In this document: positions 31,696-38,381 of the stretch, in pieces
Position numbering within the stretch: position 1 is the stretch's first letter
Layout of the letters: each line of letters begins with the position of its first letter
NCBI GenBank assembly: GCA_017396515.1
Contig: JAFQLV010000057.1
Coordinates: forward strand, 1 to 53,098
Direction of reading: 5' to 3'
DNA from: Clostridia bacterium
GTDB lineage: Bacteria > Bacillota > Clostridia > Oscillospirales > Acutalibacteraceae
DNA: 53,098 nucleotides
Notes under the pieces: model-generated
What the model saw: only the letters and a program-made list of their open reading frames with translations
What the model was told of the DNA's origin: nothing
Database searches by the model: none
Program-made: the position numbers and the translations under genes

Positions 31696-34479
31696 ATGAA
31701 TACGAAAACGAGAAATCTTATAATAGGAATAATGCTGTTTGTGCTGACTTGTGCGGCAGGACTCACCTTTATGCACTTTGCTCTCAGGGGGCAGATTGAG
31801 GATGTCTTTGAGGGTGAGGACATAACTCAGAGTGCCGATGAGGCTCTGCTGGGTTTGGGTAAGGAAAAAGCACCGAAGGCAGAGGGTGCTTTGTGGATTT
31901 ACGAAAACAGTGACCTGCCTTTTGACAGCAGCGAAAAGCTCAGCAAGGCGGCGGATAAAATTGACAAAGAAGCCTTTAAATATGTTTTTCTCAGACCTGA
32001 GAAGCTGACTGACAGTGACGGTAAGCTGATTGCTCAGGCTCTTTCAGACCTGAAAACCGCATCGGGGATTTTTCGGGAAAAAGGCTTCAAGGCTTATTGC
32101 CTTATTTCAGCAAACAGCCATATAAGTGCCGTAAGCGAAATTATGAAGCACACCGACGGTCTTATTGTTAGTGCAGAGAGCCTTGGTGTAGACAAGCTTA
32201 ATAACACACTTCTTAAAATAAAAGCAGTTTGTGCTACAGATACAAAATATAAGGTTTTTGCAAAAATAAGCCTTGATACGGATACGGTGAAATTCAATAA
32301 AAAAAGTGTTGTCGGCATTTGCTTCGATATAGACGAAAGCACCGACACCGAGAAGCTTTTATATTGGGACAAGGTTCTTGATGTGGCAAAAACCAAAATG
32401 ATTTGCAGCGTTGACCTCAGGAATATTGCAGATAAAAAAGCAAGCCCGGATTCGGCACTGAAAACCCTCTATTCTGTCAGAGAACTCAAAGCTCTCGGCA
32501 TAAGGGCATTCACATCCTATAAGGCAGTGATGAAAAACTATCAGAACAGCTTTTCCGCAGTTTATGAATACATAACCGGGGGGATAGTGCCTGAGCTTGC
32601 CTTCCGTCAGGTGGGCATAACGGGCTATAACGGAGAAACCGTCAGCGTCGGTGAATTCAGCAGGGAAATTGAAATTTACGGCTCAAATCTTTTCCCCGTA
32701 TATATTGACGGCGTAAAGCTTTCTTTAGGAGAAACGGGCAGTAAAAGGATAGCTCTTTCTCTCGATGAAGAAAAAAAGAGCTATAACATACAGCAGTGCG
32801 GAAAAGAAACCGAATATAAGGTGGACTATCTTTTCAGCGGTGAGCTTATAGACTCTATTTCGCCCGAAGCATCGGTTTTTGCCTCGCCGAAAGAAAGGCT
32901 CAGAGTGGTTGTTGTTGCTTATTCAAAGGCTGAAATAACCGTAAAAATGGGAGCGAAAAGATATGAGGCAAAGCCTGCAAGCAATAATAAGGCATGTTAT
33001 ACTGCCTTTGTTGCCAATATAAAAATGCCCTCGGGTAAAGAGGAAATAGAATCACTCGGACAAATGAAGATAGTGGCCTCCTATAACGGCAACACCGTGC
33101 AAAAAGACGGCCCCACAGTTATCCCTGCCGATGTTGCAGTGACACAGCAGAGCACAACCCATGCCTTTGTGGGTAACTATAACCCGGATTTGCCTGAGGA
33201 TGCTTATGAATACACCACCTTAGCACCTACGCTTCCCTCGGTGCAGACAACAACACTGCCGTCACTGTCGGCTCCCGGATACAATTCCTACACCGGCAAT
33301 CAGATGTGTGTTGTCACAGTGCCTTATGCAGACACATGGCCCTTGATTGACGGTGATGACACCTATGTGCCACATTACACACCTCTGCCTTACGGAACTG
33401 TTGATTACATAACAGGTGAAAGTGAAGCCTATAACGAGGATGACGGTGAGCAGGTTTATTTCTATGAGTTAGCTTCCGGCAGAAAGGTCAAACGCAGTGC
33501 GGTGGGGCTTATTGCAAAGCAGAATTACAGCACAAATGCTATGAGTGTTGTTTCCTGCACAGGCTCAGGAGGTACCCTGACAATTAAGCTTAAAACTGAT
33601 TGGCGTGTACCCTATGACTTTTACTATTCGCCGCAGAACTACTATTCGGCTTACGGCAAGGTTTATAATGTAACCTCGTTTACAGCCGGCACAATACAGT
33701 TTGATTTTTATCATACCTCGTCGGTACAGGGCAGTATTGATGCTGCACTGAGCGATGTGGTTTCCTCGGCAGTGTTCACACCCTCTCAGGGCAAGGTGAC
33801 GCTTACAATGCCTCTTCGTGCCACAGGCAGATTTTACGGCTGCAGTGTTGAATATGACCAAAGCGGCTATCTTACCATAACAGTGCACAATAAGCCCAAG
33901 ACTCTTTCAGGCTCGGTTATACTTCTTGACCCGGGACACGGCGGAGATGACCCGGGGGCACTGGGTCTTTCCGGCGGAGTGTATGAGAGCAATGTCAACT
34001 ATGCACTTGCATATTACACAAAGCTTGCCCTTGAAAAAAGAGGTGCCACGGTCTATCTCACAAGAGGTGGAAACACAAGCGTTTCTCTTGAGGAAAGAAA
34101 GGCAATGGTGCGCTCACTCAAGCCTGACTTTTTCCTTTCAATTCACTGCAACGGCTCAACGGATAAGAGTAAAATCGGCACTGCGGTTTATTATTACAAG
34201 CCCTTCTCTTTTTCTCTTGCTCAGAATGTTTATAATAACCTGCTGTCTGTTTTCAGAAACAGCCTTTATGCAGGTCAGAGCAGCCTTTACGGCAGCCTTG
34301 CAGACGGCACTGCTTATTATCCTTTCAGCGTTACAAGGCTTGAGGACTGCCCAAGTGTGCTTATTGAAACAGGCTTTATCACCAATGATAACGAGTGTAT
34401 GAAGCTTATTGACTCAGGCAATCAGCAGCTTTTGGCAGAAGCAATTGCCAAGGGTGTTGAAAGCACAGTCAATGCATAA
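31696..34479 (+). CDS. Large N-acetylmuramoyl-L-alanine amidase
   Basis: A 927-residue exported wall hydrolase. An N-terminal membrane anchor (~8-30) is followed by a region of ~250 residues (~60-300) with barrel-like strand/helix rhythm that may be a degenerate GHL-type domain. Beta-rich and Thr/Pro linker regions occupy ~310-735. The C-terminal Amidase_3 domain (~740-925) has zinc ligands in LLDPGHGGDDPG, VYESNVNYAL and LSIHCNGST, and the catalytic Glu in VLIETGFITN. It cleaves the peptide from MurNAc. AAAGGAATT precedes the ATG. It follows the GHL10 lipoprotein and overlaps convergent bofA by 11 bp, suggesting a sporulation or septum role (inference). Confidence 0.9.
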   Translation: MNTKTRNLIIGIMLFVLTCAAGLTFMHFALRGQIEDVFEGEDITQSADEALLGLGKEKAPKAEGALWIYENSDLPFDSSEKLSKAADKIDKEAFKYVFLRPEKLTDSDGKLIAQALSDLKTASGIFREKGFKAYCLISANSHISAVSEIMKHTDGLIVSAESLGVDKLNNTLLKIKAVCATDTKYKVFAKISLDTDTVKFNKKSVVGICFDIDESTDTEKLLYWDKVLDVAKTKMICSVDLRNIADKKASPDSALKTLYSVRELKALGIRAFTSYKAVMKNYQNSFSAVYEYITGGIVPELAFRQVGITGYNGETVSVGEFSREIEIYGSNLFPVYIDGVKLSLGETGSKRIALSLDEEKKSYNIQQCGKETEYKVDYLFSGELIDSISPEASVFASPKERLRVVVVAYSKAEITVKMGAKRYEAKPASNNKACYTAFVANIKMPSGKEEIESLGQMKIVASYNGNTVQKDGPTVIPADVAVTQQSTTHAFVGNYNPDLPEDAYEYTTLAPTLPSVQTTTLPSLSAPGYNSYTGNQMCVVTVPYADTWPLIDGDDTYVPHYTPLPYGTVDYITGESEAYNEDDGEQVYFYELASGRKVKRSAVGLIAKQNYSTNAMSVVSCTGSGGTLTIKLKTDWRVPYDFYYSPQNYYSAYGKVYNVTSFTAGTIQFDFYHTSSVQGSIDAALSDVVSSAVFTPSQGKVTLTMPLRATGRFYGCSVEYDQSGYLTITVHNKPKTLSGSVILLDPGHGGDDPGALGLSGGVYESNVNYALAYYTKLALEKRGATVYLTRGGNTSVSLEERKAMVRSLKPDFFLSIHCNGSTDKSKIGTAVYYYKPFSFSLAQNVYNNLLSVFRNSLYAGQSSLYGSLADGTAYYPFSVTRLEDCPSVLIETGFITNDNECMKLIDSGNQQLLAEAIAKGVESTVNA

Positions 34480-34720
34480 ACAAAAGAGCTATCACTCCCG
34501 GTATGCCGAAAATGCCGCTAAGGGCAAGACTTATGTAGCTCACGGCAATGCCCACACCTGTTATGGGTGTCAGTATGTTAACTGCAAAAAGGGCACCTAT
34601 GCCGGAAACACCTGAGAGTAAAATGCTTTTTATAAAATGCCCTGATTTATATGAGACGGCAAAAACAGCCACGGCAAGAACCGCTGCGGCAATAAGGCAA
34701 AAAGAAAGCGTGCTTGACAT
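34469..34720 (-). CDS. bofA: BofA family pro-sigma-K processing inhibitor
   Basis: An 83-residue integral membrane protein with three hydrophobic segments. The closing block matches BofA (SGVSGIGALFAVNILTPITGVGIAVSYISLALSGIFGIPGV, residues ~38-77, divided here for description only). BofA restrains the SpoIVFB protease in the mother-cell-derived forespore membrane until sigma-K is needed. The start is ATG 34720 after AAGGTGAT; the GTG at 34729 is part of that site. It converges with and overlaps the amidase gene by 11 bp. Confidence 0.85.
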   Translation of the reverse strand: MSSTLSFCLIAAAVLAVAVFAVSYKSGHFIKSILLSGVSGIGALFAVNILTPITGVGIAVSYISLALSGIFGIPGVIALLFMH

Positions 34721-34742
34721 AAAAATCACCTTGGGATATAAT

Positions 34743-34771
34743 TTGACTGAAAAATCTCTATTAAATAATAT
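34743..34771 (+). promoter_or_regulatory. manA promoter
   Basis: TTGACT (34743-34748), a 17-bp spacer and TAATAT (34766-34771), about 40 bp ahead of the manA start. Confidence 0.7.
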
Positions 34772-34809
34772 AAGCTCACATCTCAGATTATGATAAGGAG
34801 AACAGGAAA

Positions 34810-35772
34810 ATGAAAATTCTTAAACTTACACCTGCAATAAAGGATAATATCTGGGGCGGTACCCGACTTTCAAAGGAATTTGAAATGGTTTCCTTCACAG
34901 ACAGACAGGCGGAGGCATGGGTGCTTTCATGCCACGGTGACGGTGAATGTATAATTGAAAACACTGAATTCAAGGGAAGAACGCTCAGTGATGTGCTTTC
35001 TGATGAGGGTAAAGGCTATCTTGGCACAAACTGCGATAAATATGAGTTTTTTCCCCTTCTTATCAAGCTTATTGATGCCAACGATGACCTTTCAATCCAG
35101 GTTCATCCTGACGACGAATATGCAATGCGGGTCGAGGGTGAATACGGCAAAACAGAGGCATGGTACATTATGGACTGTGACGAAAACTCAGAGCTTATCT
35201 ACGGCTTTAAAAAGGATATAACCAAAGAGGAATTCAGACGCAGCATTGAAGAAAACACCCTTTCGGAATATGTAAACAGAGTGAAGGTTAAAAAGGGCGA
35301 TGTGTTCTTCATTGAGGCAGGCACACTTCACGCCATTTGCAAGGGCATACTTTTAGCTGAGGTGCAGCAGAATTCCAACACAACCTACCGTGTTTACGAT
35401 TATGGCAGGCTGCAAAACGGCAAGCCCCGTGAACTTCATATTGAAAAGGCAATTGATGTCACTTCACTCAAGGCTGCAGATGCCGACGGCAAACCTATGG
35501 GCGAGGAGGTTGACTTGGGAACCTACAGCGAAACCATGCTGGTTGACTGCGAGCTTTTCACAATGAAGCGCCTTGATGTAAGAGAAAGCGCAAAGATTGT
35601 GGCAGACAGCACATCCTTTGTGTCACTTGTTGCTCTTGAGGGCAACGGTGTGGTAATGCACGGCGACACCTGCATCACTCTTTATAAGGGCGAAAGCCTT
35701 TTTGTGCCGGCAGGCTTCGGCGAAGCTGAAATTCTCGGCAGTGTAACGGTGCTGGAATCGAGAGTGAAATAA
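34810..35772 (+). CDS. manA: Mannose-6-phosphate isomerase, class I
   Basis: A 320-residue cupin-type zinc enzyme interconverting mannose-6-P and fructose-6-P. Zinc ligands are visible in LSIQVHPDDEYA (Gln and His), GKTEAWYIMD (Glu) and EAGTLHAIC (His). The conserved NTTYRVYDYGR contains the catalytic Arg region. The N-terminal NIWGGTRL is typical of the short bacterial type. AAGGAG precedes the ATG. It is followed by the ubiquitin gene after 66 bp, which has its own promoter-like sequence. It could feed sugar from the beta-mannosidase-like GH2 at 38382, although that is on the other strand. Confidence 0.94.
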   Translation: MKILKLTPAIKDNIWGGTRLSKEFEMVSFTDRQAEAWVLSCHGDGECIIENTEFKGRTLSDVLSDEGKGYLGTNCDKYEFFPLLIKLIDANDDLSIQVHPDDEYAMRVEGEYGKTEAWYIMDCDENSELIYGFKKDITKEEFRRSIEENTLSEYVNRVKVKKGDVFFIEAGTLHAICKGILLAEVQQNSNTTYRVYDYGRLQNGKPRELHIEKAIDVTSLKAADADGKPMGEEVDLGTYSETMLVDCELFTMKRLDVRESAKIVADSTSFVSLVALEGNGVVMHGDTCITLYKGESLFVPAGFGEAEILGSVTVLESRVK

Positions 35773-35779
35773 GTGTAGG

Positions 35780-35809
35780 CTGACATTTGTTTACAAAATA
35801 TGATAAAAT
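35780..35809 (+). promoter_or_regulatory. Candidate promoter of the ubiquitin gene
   Basis: CTGACA (35780-35785), an 18-bp spacer and TAAAAT (35804-35809). An alternative is TTTACA with TATAAA slightly downstream. No terminator is visible after manA, so read-through is also possible. Confidence 0.5.
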
Positions 35810-35838
35810 TAGTTATAAATATAAGGAGGAAAAATAAT

Positions 35839-36267
35839 ATGAAAAATTTTAAAAAAGCCATCAGTCTATTACTTGTCCTTGTTATTGCAATGGGGATGTT
35901 TGCGGTTTCTGCTTCAGCTATGCAGATATTTGTCAAAAACATTGAGGGCAAAACTATTACTCTTGAGGTTGAACCCAACGACTCTATTGATGCAATCAAA
36001 GCCAAGATTCAGGAAAAAGAGGGCATTGCCCCTGATGAACAGAGGCTGATTTTTGCCGGCAAGCAGCTTGAAGAGGGCAAAACTCTTTCAGATTATAACA
36101 TTCAGAAAGAGAGCACTATTCATTTAGTTCATAATATCAGAGAGCCTGAAGCAGAAGAATGTGACTGCATTTGTCATAGTGACAATGTTTTTTCATGGCT
36201 CATAAAGCTTGTCTGCTTTATCGCTTCAATTGCAACACAAAGTGAAGTAAAGTGCTGTGCCTGCTGA
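35839..36267 (+). CDS. Secreted ubiquitin with Cys-rich hydrophobic C-terminal tail
   Basis: A 142-residue protein. Residues 1-27 are a signal peptide (basic start, hydrophobic core, SASA before the cleavage point). Residue 28 is exactly Met1 of ubiquitin, and residues 28-103 align to ubiquitin 1-76 without gaps. By eye, 56 of the first 70 positions equal human ubiquitin (57 of 76 overall). Lys6, 11, 27, 29, 33, 48 and 63 are all kept, Arg54 is also Lys, and Ile44, His68 and Val70 of the binding patch are kept. The Leu-Arg-Leu-Arg-Gly-Gly end is replaced, so conventional conjugation is not expected. The tail (104-142) has Cys-x-Cys-x-Cys-His, a ~17-residue hydrophobic stretch and Cys-Cys-x-Cys. 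It starts after AAGGAGGA. Codon use looks native. Confidence 0.95.
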   Translation: MKNFKKAISLLLVLVIAMGMFAVSASAMQIFVKNIEGKTITLEVEPNDSIDAIKAKIQEKEGIAPDEQRLIFAGKQLEEGKTLSDYNIQKESTIHLVHNIREPEAEECDCICHSDNVFSWLIKLVCFIASIATQSEVKCCAC

Positions 36268-36285
36268 GTGTAAATATCAATAATA

Positions 36286-36326
36286 AAAATCTCCCATGTG
36301 CATTTTTACACATGAGAGATTTTCTT
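36286..36326. terminator. Terminator between convergent genes
   Basis: A 15-bp stem with one mismatch (36286-36300/36309-36323), flanked by A-run and T-rich tracts, between the ubiquitin gene and the MFS gene. Confidence 0.8.
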
Positions 36327-37486
36327 TATGTATGCTTTCTTTTCCTGAAAAGCAGGAATGTGGCGGCTGCTGTAAGCAGCAGCATGCTCATCTGCACATG
36401 GGGGAAAAGGTGAGCACCTATATGCTCTGCAATTTGTCCGAAAAGAATTGGGGCAAAGAGTATGGCTGAGTTTGATGAAGCCATTTGCAGCCCGATGAGT
36501 GACTGTGAAAGCTCTTCACCGAAGTGAACCGGTGCCAGGTGTGTAAGATTCGGGAAAAGAGGCCCGTTGCCAAGACCTATCATAAACAGACCTATTGTGG
36601 TAAAGGTGAGATTCAAAGGCAGTATAAGCAGAATAATTGCAATAAAGGTTATGCACTCACCTAAGACTATAATCTGTTTGGGTGAAAGTTTTTTTGAAAG
36701 AAAGCCGCTGAGTACTCTGCCAAGGGTCATGCCGAGAAAATAAAATGTAACGCACTCGGCACCCTGCTTTTCCGTTATACCCTTTGATTCAACCAAAAAT
36801 GTTGCCGCATAAACAAGGCAGATTGATTCAATTGCACACGAGCCTATAAACATAATAAGAGTAGGCTTGACCTTAGGCATAGACAGTGCTTTTTTTATGC
36901 TTATTGTTTTTTGTACTACCTCAGGCTCAGCTTTCTTTTCCTTCACCTTTTTCCATACAGGTAAGGTGAAAAGCACAAGCATGGCAATTGAAAGCTGAAT
37001 AAAGAACATAGTTCTGAAGCCGCCGCGCCAATTGCCGTCACCAATGGCAAGGGACATAAGATAGGGGCTTATTGTAACTCCCACACCGTAGGAGGAGTGA
37101 AGAAAGCTCATCTGTGAGGCGTTGTAATTGACGGCAACATAGTTATTAAGAGCCGTGTCAATTGAGCCTGCACCGAGACCTAAGGGAATTGCACTAAGGC
37201 AGAGCATAACCATATTATCTGAAAATGAAAAGCTCAGAAGTGCAGCACAGGTGAGCATGGTACTCATAAAGGTGACCTTTGCCGTGCCGAAACGCTTTAT
37301 AACCGTGGCACTTAAAAGGCTTGAAACAATTGTGCCCGTTGCGTGTATGACGGTAATAAAGTTAGCATATGAAACGGGCAGAACCATCTCACCGTAAATT
37401 GCAGGCCATGCCGCACCTAAAAGTGAGTCCGGTATGCCGAGACTTATATAAGCTATATAAATTATTATAATGAGTAGAGTTGCCAT
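36326..37486 (-). CDS. MFS transporter
   Basis: A 386-residue integral membrane protein with about 12 hydrophobic helices in two halves joined by a charged cytoplasmic loop (VWKKVKEKKAEPEVV near residue 180). The KRFGTAKV loop after helix 2 is the MFS A-motif region. It resembles the FucP/NarK-like sugar-porter branch of MFS in Clostridia, but the substrate cannot be named. Its ATG directly follows the ispE stop (TAAATG), so it is translationally coupled to ispE; a functional link is not obvious. Confidence 0.87.
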   Translation of the reverse strand: MATLLIIIIYIAYISLGIPDSLLGAAWPAIYGEMVLPVSYANFITVIHATGTIVSSLLSATVIKRFGTAKVTFMSTMLTCAALLSFSFSDNMVMLCLSAIPLGLGAGSIDTALNNYVAVNYNASQMSFLHSSYGVGVTISPYLMSLAIGDGNWRGGFRTMFFIQLSIAMLVLFTLPVWKKVKEKKAEPEVVQKTISIKKALSMPKVKPTLIMFIGSCAIESICLVYAATFLVESKGITEKQGAECVTFYFLGMTLGRVLSGFLSKKLSPKQIIVLGECITFIAIILLILPLNLTFTTIGLFMIGLGNGPLFPNLTHLAPVHFGEELSQSLIGLQMASSNSAILFAPILFGQIAEHIGAHLFPHVQMSMLLLTAAATFLLFRKRKHT

Positions 37487-38362
37487 TTAATCCTCCGTAA
37501 TTTTACATCCCTCTGACACTGCACTGCAAAGATAGCTTTCAGTGTAGTCGTTTTTCAGTGCCTCAAGGCATTTTTCGGCACTCTGCTTATCCTCAAATAT
37601 ACCGAAAACGCTGGGGCCGCTGCCACTCATACAGGCACATTTTGCACCGTGCTTTCTCATTATATCCTTAATTATAACTCTGTCACTGACATCAATGAAC
37701 TGCTCAAAAACATTGTCAACCTTATTATAAATGCTTTGCATATCGCCTTTCATCACGGCCTGAAGCATACCGCTTTTATCAAGGTGCCGTACGCGCTCGG
37801 CTGTGTCGAAGGCAGAGTATGCTGCCGCCGTTGAAACATCCTGAGAAGGCTTCACTATTATAATATAAGGCAAATTAAGCTCGGGCAGGTGGGAGAGTAC
37901 AGTGCCCGTATATTGGGCCAGCATTGTGCCGCCTATTGCACAGAAGGGAACATCAGCACCCACCTTTTCGCCTATTCTGATAAGGTCTTTTTCTTTAAGT
38001 GATGTGCCGAATATTTCATCAAGTGCCACAATAACAGCCGCACCGTCGGCACTGCCGCCTGCAAGACCTGCCGCGTGGGGAATATTTTTTTCAATGTGAA
38101 TGTGCAAACCCGCGTCCTCAATATTGTTGAAGCTTAAAAATGCCTTAGCCGCCTTATGGGCGATGTTTTTTTCGTCAGTGGGGATACCTTCAATGTTGCA
38201 GGTGATTTTTATATCTTTGCTCTCGATTTTTTCCACTGTTACCTCATCGTAAAGGGACACGCTCTGCATTATCATAAACAGGTCGTGATAGCCGTTTTCA
38301 AGGCGTGAGAGTATGTCGAGCATAAGATTAATTTTTGCGTAGGCTTTAACTGTAATTTTCAT
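37487..38362 (-). CDS. ispE: 4-diphosphocytidyl-2-C-methyl-D-erythritol kinase
   Basis: A 291-residue GHMP kinase phosphorylating CDP-methylerythritol in the MEP pathway to isoprenoids. AYAKINLMLDIL at the N-terminus holds the substrate Lys. The ATP-binding NIPHAAGLAGGSADGAA is at ~90-106 and MSGSGPSVFGIF at ~250-262. The start is ATG 38362, 8 bp after AAAGGAGG; an open reading extends further upstream but would run into the GH2 gene. It is 19 bp downstream of the GH2 stop, so may be read from that promoter. Confidence 0.95.
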   Translation of the reverse strand: MKITVKAYAKINLMLDILSRLENGYHDLFMIMQSVSLYDEVTVEKIESKDIKITCNIEGIPTDEKNIAHKAAKAFLSFNNIEDAGLHIHIEKNIPHAAGLAGGSADGAAVIVALDEIFGTSLKEKDLIRIGEKVGADVPFCAIGGTMLAQYTGTVLSHLPELNLPYIIIVKPSQDVSTAAAYSAFDTAERVRHLDKSGMLQAVMKGDMQSIYNKVDNVFEQFIDVSDRVIIKDIMRKHGAKCACMSGSGPSVFGIFEDKQSAEKCLEALKNDYTESYLCSAVSEGCKITED

Positions 38363-38381
38363 GCTGTGCCTCCTTTGCGGT

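Noticed and set aside
35839-36267. Bacterial ubiquitin-like sulfur carrier (ThiS/MoaD) or Pup
   Set aside because: Those share only the fold or a C-terminal Gly-Gly; here identity to eukaryotic ubiquitin is about 80% over 70 residues and the Gly-Gly is missing, so a true ubiquitin homologue is the better call.
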